Of a DNA stretch of 64,000 bases, positions 26,745 to 35,163 are shown one piece after another. Made by a program: the position numbers and the translations under genes. The notes beneath the pieces were generated by a model. It searched no databases. It was not told the origin of the DNA and worked only from the letters and a program-made list of their open reading frames with translations. This DNA is from Chloroflexi bacterium ADurb.Bin180 (lineage in GTDB: Bacteria > Chloroflexota > Anaerolineae > UBA2200). The stretch covers positions 62,001 to 126,000 of the forward strand of contig MWCV01000003.1 of the NCBI GenBank assembly GCA_002070215.1. Reading direction: 5' to 3'. Numbering within the stretch: position 1 is the stretch's first letter; the number at the start of each line of letters is the position of its first letter.

Positions 26745-27690
26745 CCGAGTCCTGGTCACGGGAGGCGCCGGTTTCATCGGTTCGCACCTGGTAGAACGAC
26801 TCGTGCGCGATGGCATCGAGACCATCGTGCTGGACGACCTGTCGGTGGGCAAGCGGGAAAACCTCCCTCCCGGGGTTACCTTGATTCAGGGAGATGTCCG
26901 CGACCGCCAAGTGGTGGACGAAGCCGTATCGGGAGTGCAGGGTGTCTTTCACCTCGCGGCCCGCGTGAGCATTCGGGCCTCCATCGCCGGCTTTTACGAC
27001 GACGCTGAGACGAACCTGATGGGCACCCTCAACGTGCTCAAAGCTTGTGCTTCGCGCAACGTGAACAAGCTGGTCTATGCGTCTTCTATGGCCGTCTACG
27101 CCGACGCGCCACGGCCCACACCCGTCCCGGAGAGCTATGACACCGCACCGCTATCGCCCTACGGCGTGGCCAAGCTCGCCTCCGAAAAGTACATCCGCCT
27201 TGTCTCGGCCCAGGCCGGCTTCAAAGCCGTGTCGCTACGCTACTTTAACACCTACGGACCCCGGCAGACCTTTACGCCCTATGTGGGAGTGATCACCATC
27301 TTTGCCCAGCGCCTGCTGCGCGGCGAGGCGCCAATCATCTTTGGCGATGGCCAGCAATGCCGCGACTTGGTCTACGTGGGCGATGTGGCCGACGCTACCT
27401 ACCAGGCCATGATGACCGAAGTCACCGGAGAGGTGATCAACGTCGGCTCTGGCGAGGGGACCACCGTCAACCGCATTGCGGCGCTGCTCTGCGCGAGATT
27501 GAACCCTGGCATCCAGCCGGTCCATGCCGAAGAGCACGCCGGCGAAGTGCGCAACTCTATTGCTGACATTCGCAAGGCCCAACGCCTGCTGGGTTATGAG
27601 CCCAAGACCTGGCTCGAGGACCGGCTGGACGAGATCATCGCCTGGAATCGCGAACACCTGGCACAGGGGCGGCCAGGAGGTCAAGCCTAG
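26734..27690 (+). CDS. NAD-dependent nucleotide-sugar epimerase/dehydratase
   Basis: ATG 26734 is preceded by AAGGAG (26721-26726) at seven bases. The 318-residue SDR protein has the NAD-binding TGGAGFIGSHLVERL loop, the catalytic Ser-Tyr-Lys pattern (YASSMAVYAD then SPYGVAKLASEKY) and the FNTYGPRQ substrate loop of UDP-glucose/galactose 4-epimerases. It acts on NDP-sugars in the cytoplasm. The overlap with the nucleotidyltransferase gene suggests it works on that enzyme's product. Exact sugar unknown. Confidence 0.9.
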   Translation: MRYSRVLVTGGAGFIGSHLVERLVRDGIETIVLDDLSVGKRENLPPGVTLIQGDVRDRQVVDEAVSGVQGVFHLAARVSIRASIAGFYDDAETNLMGTLNVLKACASRNVNKLVYASSMAVYADAPRPTPVPESYDTAPLSPYGVAKLASEKYIRLVSAQAGFKAVSLRYFNTYGPRQTFTPYVGVITIFAQRLLRGEAPIIFGDGQQCRDLVYVGDVADATYQAMMTEVTGEVINVGSGEGTTVNRIAALLCARLNPGIQPVHAEEHAGEVRNSIADIRKAQRLLGYEPKTWLEDRLDEIIAWNREHLAQGRPGGQA

Positions 27691-27691
27691 G

Positions 27692-28504
27692 ATGAGCGTC
27701 GAGTCTACCGCCGCAAAGCTGGACGCCGGCGCCAGTCCCACGCTTCTCATCATCCCGGCCCACAACGAGGCCAGGAACATCGGCCAGGTCCTGGCAGACG
27801 TCGCAGCGACGGGCCTCTCTCTCGCTGTTCTCGTGGTCGACGACTGCTCCAGCGACAACACGGCGCAGATTGCCGCCAGCCAGGGCGCTCGAGTGCTGCG
27901 CCTGCCCAACAACCTGGGCTACGGCGGGGCGGTGCAGGCCGGCTTCCGCTACGCGGTCAGGCAGGGTTATGACACAGTGGTGATGATGGACGCTGACGGC
28001 CAGCACGATGCGTCCTGTATCGCAGACTTGCTTCGTCCCGTGCAGAAAGGAGAAGCCGACCTCGTCCTCGGCTCTCGTTTCCTCGGACGAATGGAGTACC
28101 ATACGACCCTGGCGAAACGTCTCGGCATGGCCATCTTCTCCAGGCTCGTCAGCTCGTTCACCGGCAGCACCATCACCGACCCGACCTCTGGCTTTCAGGC
28201 CATGAATCGAGATGTCGTGGCCTTTTTCGCCACAGACAACTACCCGGTGGACTTTCCCGACGCAGACACGATTCTGTTACTGCACTATGCCGGCTTCAAG
28301 GTCAGCGAGGTGCCGGTGCTCATGCGCGAGCGCTTGAGTGGTGTTTCGATGCATTCGAGCTGGAAACCCATCTACTACGTTTTCAAGATGTTCCTTTCCA
28401 TACTCATCGTGTTGCTCCGACAATCGACGCACAGCAACGCCGCCCGGCAGAGCGCAAGAAAAGCCTCCGGTGTCGGCTCTGGCGGGGGCCCTCGTGGTGC
28501 CTAA
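27692..28504 (+). CDS. GT2 family glycosyltransferase
   Basis: ATG 27692 lies eleven bases after AGGAGG (27675-27680); the longer upstream frame lies inside the epimerase gene and is rejected. The 270-residue protein has IIPAHNEARNIGQVL, VVDDCSSDNT, NLGYGGAVQAGFRYA and the metal site MMDADGQHD, all standard for GT2 polyprenyl-phosphate-sugar synthases. A hydrophobic stretch near the C-terminus (YYVFKMFLSILIVLL) may dip into the membrane. A DUF2304 gene lies two genes downstream; GT2 and DUF2304 proteins often sit together. Confidence 0.87.
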   Translation: MSVESTAAKLDAGASPTLLIIPAHNEARNIGQVLADVAATGLSLAVLVVDDCSSDNTAQIAASQGARVLRLPNNLGYGGAVQAGFRYAVRQGYDTVVMMDADGQHDASCIADLLRPVQKGEADLVLGSRFLGRMEYHTTLAKRLGMAIFSRLVSSFTGSTITDPTSGFQAMNRDVVAFFATDNYPVDFPDADTILLLHYAGFKVSEVPVLMRERLSGVSMHSSWKPIYYVFKMFLSILIVLLRQSTHSNAARQSARKASGVGSGGGPRGA

Positions 28505-29396
28505 CGCACTGACCATCGACCTGGAGGACTGGTACCACCCGGAGCTGGTTCGCCCGCAACTCGGGCCCACTGATCCAGAGCCGCAGGCTGGCCAGTCGGT
28601 GCCGCAACTCCTCGAGCTGCTGCGCTCCCGTGGGGTCAAGGCGACTTTCTTTGTCGTGGGCGAGGTGGCGCAGAGGGATCCCGAGCTGGTCCGTCGAATC
28701 GCGGCGGAGGGTCACGAGGTTGCCTGCCATGGCATGAGCCACAGGCCGCTGTGGAAGATGACGCCGGACGAGTTTCGGCAGGAGCTGGCCGAGTTCGGCC
28801 GTCTACTGGCCGGCATCCTGCCGGGCCAGTGCATACGGGGCTATCGCGCGCCGACGTTCTCACTCGACAATAGCACACGCTGGGCCTTGACCGTTCTCGC
28901 CGAGATGGGGTATCATTACGATTCGAGTGTTTTCCCGCTCAGAACACCGCTGTATGGCGTCGCTGGCGGCCCACTGGAGCCGTACTACCCTTCTCCCGAC
29001 AACGTGGCCGTCAGCGCAGCGACCCCGGTGGTCACTGACCACGGCGCGTCTTTGAGATCAGGCGGCGGCCGGTCATCGAGCACGGTTCTCGAGTTTCCCA
29101 TGTCGGTGTGGAGCTGGGCCGGATTGCGCGTGCCGGTCAGCGGGGGAGTATACTTGCGCGCCTTGCCTTTTGCGATGATTACCTGGTGCCTGCGCCAGAT
29201 CAACAAACAGAGGCCCTTTGTGGTCTACCTGCACCCGTGGGAGGCGTATCGGCAGACGCCGCGGCTGCCCTTGCCGTTGCTTTCTCGGCTGGCAACCTAC
29301 TACAACTCGGGTGCGGTGCTGCCGCGGCTAGCCGCGCTGCTGGACGAGTTCTCTTTTGCACCAATGGGAACCGTCGTGTCGGAACTGGAGGCCTAG
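28494..29396 (+). CDS. Polysaccharide deacetylase, XrtA/DUF3473-type
   Basis: The start is uncertain: GTG 28494, overlapping the GT2 stop by eleven bases, gives a good N-terminus; GTG 28470 and 28497 are alternatives. The roughly 300-residue protein has a NodB fold: DLEDW with D9 and D12, the metal-binding HGMSH (H79, H83), and RGYRAPTFSLD. The late LHPWE motif is typical of the DUF3473 extension found in deacetylases of exosortase/PEP-CTERM loci. It should remove acetyl groups from N-acetyl sugars of the glycan. It has no visible signal peptide with the chosen start, so it may act in the cytoplasm. Confidence 0.83.
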   Translation: MVPNALTIDLEDWYHPELVRPQLGPTDPEPQAGQSVPQLLELLRSRGVKATFFVVGEVAQRDPELVRRIAAEGHEVACHGMSHRPLWKMTPDEFRQELAEFGRLLAGILPGQCIRGYRAPTFSLDNSTRWALTVLAEMGYHYDSSVFPLRTPLYGVAGGPLEPYYPSPDNVAVSAATPVVTDHGASLRSGGGRSSSTVLEFPMSVWSWAGLRVPVSGGVYLRALPFAMITWCLRQINKQRPFVVYLHPWEAYRQTPRLPLPLLSRLATYYNSGAVLPRLAALLDEFSFAPMGTVVSELEA

Positions 29397-29401
29397 TCGC
29401 C

Positions 29402-29875
29402 GTGGATCTGGCATATGAGGAGGTCGCCGCTGTGGCGGCGCAAGACGTGATGGAGGGGCGAGCCCGGGTCTTTGCGGTTGCCCTGGGTCTGCTCGTGCTG
29501 CTCGTCGTGATCAATCTGGTGAGGACCAGGCGGCTCACCGAGGAGTTTGCGCTGCTGTGGTTTGTGACGGCCGTGGTGCTGGTGCTCACGCCGCTGTTCA
29601 TCGACTATGTGGACATGGCTGCGCGCGCCATCGGCATTGCCTATCCGCCAGCGATGATCTTTTTGCTGGCCATTATCTCGCTATTGCTGATCTTGTTTCA
29701 GTTCTCGATGCGTATGTCACGCTTTAGCGACCAGATCAAGGTACTGACGCAAGAAGTAGCGCTCTTGAATGCACGGCTGGAGGACCTGAACCGGCAAGAT
29801 GTGTCGGCAACTACGTCTGGTCACGATGCCGTAGACTCACCAAAGGAAATGGATGACCACTCCGAAGACAGGTAG
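29402..29875 (+). CDS. DUF2304 membrane protein
   Basis: GTG 29402 is chosen because GGAGG (29387-29391) precedes it by ten bases; the frame upstream lies inside the deacetylase gene. The 157-residue protein has three hydrophobic helices (about residues 24-39, 49-68 and 81-100), then a cytoplasmic coiled-coil-like tail with SDQIKVLTQEVALLNARLE. This is the typical layout of DUF2304. The family has no proven function; it is regularly found beside GT2 transferases, so an anchoring or modulating role for a GT2 partner is a reasonable guess. It overlaps the next gene by 23 bases. Confidence 0.85.
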   Translation: MDLAYEEVAAVAAQDVMEGRARVFAVALGLLVLLVVINLVRTRRLTEEFALLWFVTAVVLVLTPLFIDYVDMAARAIGIAYPPAMIFLLAIISLLLILFQFSMRMSRFSDQIKVLTQEVALLNARLEDLNRQDVSATTSGHDAVDSPKEMDDHSEDR

Positions 29876-30569
29876 CTGGATCGACTACTGGAAGTCCGAG
29901 ACGCTGTTCGGCGAGTTCCAGTGGCAAGAGAACATGGATATCTTTGTGCGCACGAGCCAGCCCATTATGGAGTACGGCCCCTCGGACGTGGTCCTGGACA
30001 TCGGCTGCGGACCGGGCTACCTGGAAGCCGCTCTCAAGGACACGGTCCGGGCGATGCACGGAGTCGATACCTCGCCGCGCTACCTGCAGCGCTGCCGCGA
30101 GCGGTTCCCCAATCAGCCCAACCTGTTCTTCTACCAGCTCGATGAGCAGAACTACACCGACCTGTCCGCTGTGGCGGACCAACGGTTCTCCAAGATCGTT
30201 TGTCTCAGCGTGGTTCAATACTATCAGAGCATCGATGAGGTAGAGACTCTTATCCGGAACGTACGCCAGCTCGCGCTGCCGGGGGCACGCCTCCTGATCG
30301 CTGATATCACCGTTCACGGCGGCTGGCTGAAGGATACCTGGGGCGTGCTCAAGGCCGCCTACGAAGAAAAGTGCTTCTGGAAGACACTGTTTTTCCTGAT
30401 CAGAGCGAGGACGTCCGACTATTACCGCGTCAGGGCGACGCAGGGCTTGCTGGCGTTCACCGTGCCCCAGTTGTCGGACCTGATCGCGCGGCTGGGCCTG
30501 GATGCCGAGATCCTCAGCACCAGACTGACTACCAACTCGAACAGAAAGCACCTGCTGGTGAGGTTCTAG
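29853..30569 (+). CDS. Class I SAM-dependent methyltransferase
   Basis: The ATG follows AAAGGAAA by a few bases and overlaps the end of the DUF2304 gene. The 238-residue protein has the SAM-binding motif VVLDIGCGPGYLEAAL, the acidic end of strand 2 (GVDTSPRYL) and a post-motif loop (IVCLSVVQYYQS). No extra domain is visible. It probably methylates a small molecule or sugar intermediate, given its glycan neighbours. The substrate cannot be read from the sequence. Confidence 0.87.
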   Translation: MTTPKTGSWIDYWKSETLFGEFQWQENMDIFVRTSQPIMEYGPSDVVLDIGCGPGYLEAALKDTVRAMHGVDTSPRYLQRCRERFPNQPNLFFYQLDEQNYTDLSAVADQRFSKIVCLSVVQYYQSIDEVETLIRNVRQLALPGARLLIADITVHGGWLKDTWGVLKAAYEEKCFWKTLFFLIRARTSDYYRVRATQGLLAFTVPQLSDLIARLGLDAEILSTRLTTNSNRKHLLVRF

Positions 30570-30570
30570 A

Positions 30571-32220
30571 GTGATCCGCAAACGGGATTGGCACAAGCTG
30601 GCTCCTCTGGCCGCGATATCGCTCTGGGCAGCCACGGTACGTTTGTTCGCCGTGCTTCAGCCGGCGCGCATCGTGTGGGGCGATGAGCCCTCCTATCTCT
30701 GGCTGGGCCGCAACTGGCTGACCGGACTCGGGTATAGTTTCACCGGCTACCCGGATGTCCACCATTCACCGGGCTACCCGCTGCTATCCGGCCTGGTGTA
30801 CCTCGTGACGCACAATCTCGAGCTGGCCAGCGACATCTGTTACGTGCTCTTTGGCACGCTCCTCATTGTTCCCATCTACCTGCTGGCAAAAGAGCTCTAC
30901 GGGCGCAGTGTGGGCTACATCGCGGCGTTGTTCGTTGCCACCTATCCGGCCATCTCCACCGCTCCCGCTCTCTGGGGCACCTTCACTGAACCGCCCTACT
31001 ACTTCTTTGTCTATGCGGGGCTGCTGCTCGTGCTCCTGGCTATGCGCCGTGGCAAGTCCCTGGCGTTCCTTCTCGCGGGAGCCAGTATGGGCTTTGCCTA
31101 CCTCATTCGCCCGGAGGCGATTGCCTACTTGGCAGTTGGCGCCGGCATTCTGCTGCTGGTATGGCTGTTCGAGAAAAAGCTCTTCACGCGGCAGGTATGG
31201 GTCGGCCTGGGGCTCTACGGGCTGGGGTTCCTGGTCTTTTTCCTGCCCTATGCCTACTTTGTCTTCCGCCAGACTGGTGCGTGGATGGTCAGCGAAAAAG
31301 CCGGCGTGACCTTTGTGACCTGCATCGGGCTCTCCGAGGGAGACACAGCGGCTTTCGACCGCGCCACCTGGGGACTCGACTCCACGGGGCTGGAAGTCTT
31401 TTTCTTCTCCCGCGAGAGTTACCACGTGAACATGCTCGACGTGATTCGGGCCTACCCAAGCGAGTTCGTGCAGTTGGTCATGCGCAACACCCGTCGCTTC
31501 CTGGGCACCCTTCTCTCGACGCCTATGCTTTCCATCTACCTGCTGCCTTTGATGGGCGTGGCCTTCTTCCGCTCTGCCTGGAGCAAGGCGCGCGCCAAAG
31601 GCGAACTACTGCTGATTGCCTCTCTGACGCCGGTCCTGGTGTTTGTCCTCTTCTTCATCCAGGATCGCTACATTGCCACGTTGCTGCCCACTCTGGTGAT
31701 ATGGCTGGCGTTGGGAGCCTATGAACTTGGCCAGTGGTGCAGCGAGACTGCCCGTAACCTGCTGGGCGACACGGCAACGGCCGTGGCGAACAGGCTGCAG
31801 CGTGTTCTTAAGGTGGCTCCGACCTTTCTGTTGCTCGTGTTCATGCTCGCCTTGCAGCCCAAAGTTATCAACCTCTACGCGAATACTGGCTCCTTCAGGC
31901 CAGAGCACAAGACGCTGGGGCTGTGGCTGCACGACAACGTCGCTCCTGGCTCGGTGGTGATGTCGCGCTATCCGGCCATTGCCTTCTACGCCGATGCCAG
32001 GTGGGAGCCTACCGCCAACGCCTCGCTGGATGAGCTGCTGATCTACGCCAGAGCCAACCACGTAGACTACTTTGTCATTGATGAGCTCGAGACTCGACAA
32101 CTCAGACCCCAGTTCGCGCCGCTGCTGCGCGGGGAGGGCGTACCCACGGAACTGCAATTGTTCCACACGGCAGGCGGGCCCCGAGGGCAGCTTGTTGTGT
32201 TCAAACTGATTGAGCCATAG
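30571..32220 (+). CDS. GT39-type membrane glycosyltransferase
   Basis: GTG 30571 starts one base after the preceding stop. The 549-residue protein has about ten helices, the acidic pair D38-E39 in IVWGDEPSYLWL, and GYPDVHHSPGYPLLSG in the first loop. Its N-terminal third closely resembles the gene at 43445, for example NLELASDICYVLFG against MKLNSDICFVVFG, so the two are paralogs. The end is a soluble external domain (MSRYPAIAFYADARWEPT). Donor and acceptor unknown. Confidence 0.87.
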   Translation: MIRKRDWHKLAPLAAISLWAATVRLFAVLQPARIVWGDEPSYLWLGRNWLTGLGYSFTGYPDVHHSPGYPLLSGLVYLVTHNLELASDICYVLFGTLLIVPIYLLAKELYGRSVGYIAALFVATYPAISTAPALWGTFTEPPYYFFVYAGLLLVLLAMRRGKSLAFLLAGASMGFAYLIRPEAIAYLAVGAGILLLVWLFEKKLFTRQVWVGLGLYGLGFLVFFLPYAYFVFRQTGAWMVSEKAGVTFVTCIGLSEGDTAAFDRATWGLDSTGLEVFFFSRESYHVNMLDVIRAYPSEFVQLVMRNTRRFLGTLLSTPMLSIYLLPLMGVAFFRSAWSKARAKGELLLIASLTPVLVFVLFFIQDRYIATLLPTLVIWLALGAYELGQWCSETARNLLGDTATAVANRLQRVLKVAPTFLLLVFMLALQPKVINLYANTGSFRPEHKTLGLWLHDNVAPGSVVMSRYPAIAFYADARWEPTANASLDELLIYARANHVDYFVIDELETRQLRPQFAPLLRGEGVPTELQLFHTAGGPRGQLVVFKLIEP

Positions 32221-32227
32221 GAGCCAG

Positions 32228-33502
32228 ATGGATCTCAGCGTCGTCATCCCTGCCTGGAATGAGGCAGGCAACCTGGCCAAACTGTTGCCGCAGCTTCACT
32301 CGGCACTGCAGCAGCTTGGCTGCCAGTACGAGATCATCGTCGTGGACAACCATTCGCCAGACGAGACGGCGCAGATCTGCGCGTCTTCCGGCGCGACGCT
32401 CCTGCAGCAAACGGCCCCGGGGTATGGAGGTGCCCTATGGGTGGGATTCGCCGCGGCCAGGGGCGAGTTCATCCTCACGATGGATGCTGACCTTTCGCAC
32501 ACACCGGACCTCGTACCCGACCTCTGGGGCGCACGTAACGACGCCGAGCTGGTCATCGCCTCACGCTACGTGGGTGGCGGGTCAGCATCGATGCCCGGGT
32601 ACCGGCACATCCTCAGCATTATCCTCAATGTGGTCTACACGCGCCTTCTATCGCTGCCGGTAAAGGACATCTCCAGCGGCTTTCGCCTCTACCAGGCTTC
32701 TGTCCTGCGCGGGCTCAAGCTAGAGAGCACCGACTTTGATGCCCTTGAAGAGATCCTGATCCAGGTCTATGCGCACGGTTATCAGATCAAGGAGATTCCT
32801 TTCCGCTACGTTCCGCGTGACCAGGGCAAGTCCAAGGTCAAGTTGCTCCGCTTTGCCCTGGCCTACCTCAGAACCCTGTGCAGGATGTGGAAGCTGCGCA
32901 ACTCGGTGGCTTCGGCTGATTATGATGCCCGCGCCTACGACAGTTGGATTCCCCTGCAGCGCTACTGGCAGCGCCGGCGCTACGACATCATCACCAACCT
33001 GATCAATCCAGACCAGTCCTGCCTGGACATCGGCTGCGGCTCGAGCCGGATCCTTTCGGCCATCGGGCGTCACACCGTGGGTCTGGACATCCAGCAGCAA
33101 AAGCTGCTCTACTGCCGCTGCTACGACAAACCACTGGTTCACGCGTCCATCTTCGCCGTGCCTTTCGCCAGCGAGTCATTTCAGCAGGTGCTGTGCTCGC
33201 AGGTCATTGAGCACCTGCCGGCCGGGGACAAGCCCTTCACGGAGATGGCACGTCTGCTCCCTCCAGGCGGGCGGCTGGTGCTCGGCACACCCGATTACGG
33301 CCGCATCTCGTGGGTGGTGATCGAGCGGTTCTACAAGCTGTTCGCACCCAATGCCTATGCCGATGAGCACATTACTCACTACACGCGACCCGGTCTCATC
33401 CAGTTGATGGGCCAGCTCGGCTTTCGCCACCTGGGCACTCACTATGTACTGGCGTCCGAAATGATCCTCCTGTTCGAAAAGACAGGCCAGGAGCAGCCGT
33501 AG
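32228..33502 (+). CDS. GT2 glycosyltransferase fused to a SAM methyltransferase
   Basis: ATG 32228 follows AGGAG (32219-32223). Residues about 1-220 form a DPM1-like GT2 domain (SVVIPAWNEAGNLAKL, VVDNHSPDETA, PGYGGALWVGF, TMDADLSHTPD, VKDISSGFRLYQ). Residues about 235-424 form a class I methyltransferase (CLDIGCGSSRILSAIG, VGLDIQQQKL, VLCSQVIEHLPAG). Both halves keep their key motifs, so both may be active. The frame is continuous, without a stop or shift between them. A two-step enzyme that makes a polyprenyl-linked sugar and then methylates it, or a methyltransferase that caps a chain, is possible. The next gene starts at the base after its stop. Confidence 0.87.
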   Translation: MDLSVVIPAWNEAGNLAKLLPQLHSALQQLGCQYEIIVVDNHSPDETAQICASSGATLLQQTAPGYGGALWVGFAAARGEFILTMDADLSHTPDLVPDLWGARNDAELVIASRYVGGGSASMPGYRHILSIILNVVYTRLLSLPVKDISSGFRLYQASVLRGLKLESTDFDALEEILIQVYAHGYQIKEIPFRYVPRDQGKSKVKLLRFALAYLRTLCRMWKLRNSVASADYDARAYDSWIPLQRYWQRRRYDIITNLINPDQSCLDIGCGSSRILSAIGRHTVGLDIQQQKLLYCRCYDKPLVHASIFAVPFASESFQQVLCSQVIEHLPAGDKPFTEMARLLPPGGRLVLGTPDYGRISWVVIERFYKLFAPNAYADEHITHYTRPGLIQLMGQLGFRHLGTHYVLASEMILLFEKTGQEQP

Positions 33503-35104
33503 ATGGCAGCGCTGCGAGCCAGACTGGACAAACTCGGCGTGAGCAGACAAGAGCTGCTATTGCTGGCGCTCATTCTGGCCATCGGTGCCGGCTTTCGCCT
33601 GTACCACCTGGATACGTTTGGCCTGTGGCGCGATGAGACGCAGACCGTATTCCTGGCCAGACATTCTTTCCCCAGCGGGATTCTGCAGGCCCTGACGTAC
33701 GCCGATGTCAGCCCGCCGCTGTATTACTTCCTATTGCATTTCTGGGAGCGCCTCTGGCCCGGCGACTGGAGTCTGCGGTTTCTGTCGGTCATCTTCGGCT
33801 TGGCTTTCCTTCCAGCTGTCTGGTGGGTCGGTCGCAGGCTGTACGACCGCAATATCGCCCTTCTGGCGTCGTTTGTGGCAGCGCTGTCTCCACACCACAT
33901 CATCGTCGCCCGCACCGTGCGGATGTACGCCATTCTCTCTCTGGCGGCACTGGCCGGCCTCTATTTCACCTACCGGTTTGTGACTCAGCCGGTCGACGAA
34001 CGTCCGGCTGGTCTGCGGAGTGGCCTGTGGTGGGGCGTGGTGTTCTCCTTCTCGCTCCTGATGTACACGCACAACGCGGGGCCGTTCTTTGTCCTGGCGG
34101 CCAACCTGTTCGTACTGGTGGAGCTGCTCTGGCACAGGGAGATGCGTCGGCTGTTCTGGCCGTGGGTGAGCACGCAGCTTTGCGTCGCGCTCCTCTACCT
34201 TCCCGAGCTGCCACTCTTGTTGCAGCAACTCCATCTGCAGGGCGCGGTGATGGGCCCCTGGCACACGCGCTACACGCGCCTGCAGAATGTGGTCAACCTC
34301 TTCAATGAGCTCACGGGTCTGGCCTGGCCAGCGAACTGGCCGCTGGTGTGGATGGCGGTAGTTGCCCTGGGTACGTTCACCTTTGAGCTGCGCCGTGACC
34401 TGGCGGCTCTTTACTTCCGTTTCTCGACCCTGCTGAATCTCACGCTCTTTGCCTTTTTCGGGCCCATTGTGCTGGCAGCGGTTCTCACCCCCCGTGGCAT
34501 CGAAAGCATCCCGACCTATGTCACGCTCGTGTCGCTGCCCGGCCTGTGCTTTCTCGTCGCGCGAGCCGTCAACGCCGTCCGACCGCGCTGGCTGGGTGCG
34601 GTGCTGCTGATCGGCCTGTCGGTACTGTGGGTCAGGACCGTCTCCTGGACCTACAACCTGCGCCATTCGAATTTCCGCGAAATCGCTGCCTATACTACAC
34701 AGCACATCGGGCCGGATGATGTCATCGTCATTGCCCCCGACTATGTGGCCACTACGTTCAACTATTACTTTCACGGCGAGCAGAAGCAGGCCGCATTTCC
34801 GGCGGCCCTGGAGCGCGTGGAGGATATCACCTGGCTGGGCTGGTCGCAGAGATGGCTCGATGCTGCCAGCTATGTCCAGCCAACGGCCGACTATGTCGCG
34901 GCTCAGCTCGAGCCTGGAGCGCATCTCTGGTACATTGCCACTCTGGGCGGCTACCCCAACGACCCATCGTTTTCGCAGATTCGTGTGCTCAAGTCACGAT
35001 TTGACACCCTCTACGGCGAACCGGAGGTAGTCAAGTCGTTTCCGAGGGCCATTGAGACCGCCGAGATCTACATCTATACCCGCCCGGCGAGCAAGGTCAG
35101 GTAA
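33503..35104 (+). CDS. GT39-type membrane glycosyltransferase
   Basis: The ATG directly follows the previous stop. The 533-residue protein has about ten helices and the acidic pair D44-E45 in FGLWRDETQTVFLAR, followed by VSPPLYYFLLHFWERLW. The ALSPHHIIVARTVRMY segment lies on the next loop. This arrangement is close to that of the pair at 14948 and 16422. A soluble external domain follows the last helix. Family membership implies a polyprenyl-phosphate-sugar donor. Confidence 0.87.
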   Translation: MAALRARLDKLGVSRQELLLLALILAIGAGFRLYHLDTFGLWRDETQTVFLARHSFPSGILQALTYADVSPPLYYFLLHFWERLWPGDWSLRFLSVIFGLAFLPAVWWVGRRLYDRNIALLASFVAALSPHHIIVARTVRMYAILSLAALAGLYFTYRFVTQPVDERPAGLRSGLWWGVVFSFSLLMYTHNAGPFFVLAANLFVLVELLWHREMRRLFWPWVSTQLCVALLYLPELPLLLQQLHLQGAVMGPWHTRYTRLQNVVNLFNELTGLAWPANWPLVWMAVVALGTFTFELRRDLAALYFRFSTLLNLTLFAFFGPIVLAAVLTPRGIESIPTYVTLVSLPGLCFLVARAVNAVRPRWLGAVLLIGLSVLWVRTVSWTYNLRHSNFREIAAYTTQHIGPDDVIVIAPDYVATTFNYYFHGEQKQAAFPAALERVEDITWLGWSQRWLDAASYVQPTADYVAAQLEPGAHLWYIATLGGYPNDPSFSQIRVLKSRFDTLYGEPEVVKSFPRAIETAEIYIYTRPASKVR

Positions 35105-35163
35105 ATGATGCTGCGATGCGGTTCATCGCCGGAGTGCCGGCCAGGGTTCGGGGCGGCTCGGCT

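Noticed and set aside
25776-27690. A full dTDP-rhamnose (rmlABCD) set
   Set aside because: Only an RmlA-like nucleotidyltransferase and a generic epimerase are present; the RmlC epimerase and RmlD reductase families were not found here.
33731-34924. 397-codon open frame on the - strand
   Set aside because: It is fully inside the GT39 gene at 33503 and shows no conserved motif.
35116-35163. Upstream ATG 35116 as the GT2 start
   Set aside because: It adds 16 residues that are not part of the fold and has no ribosome site; ATG 35164 begins exactly at the conserved first strand.
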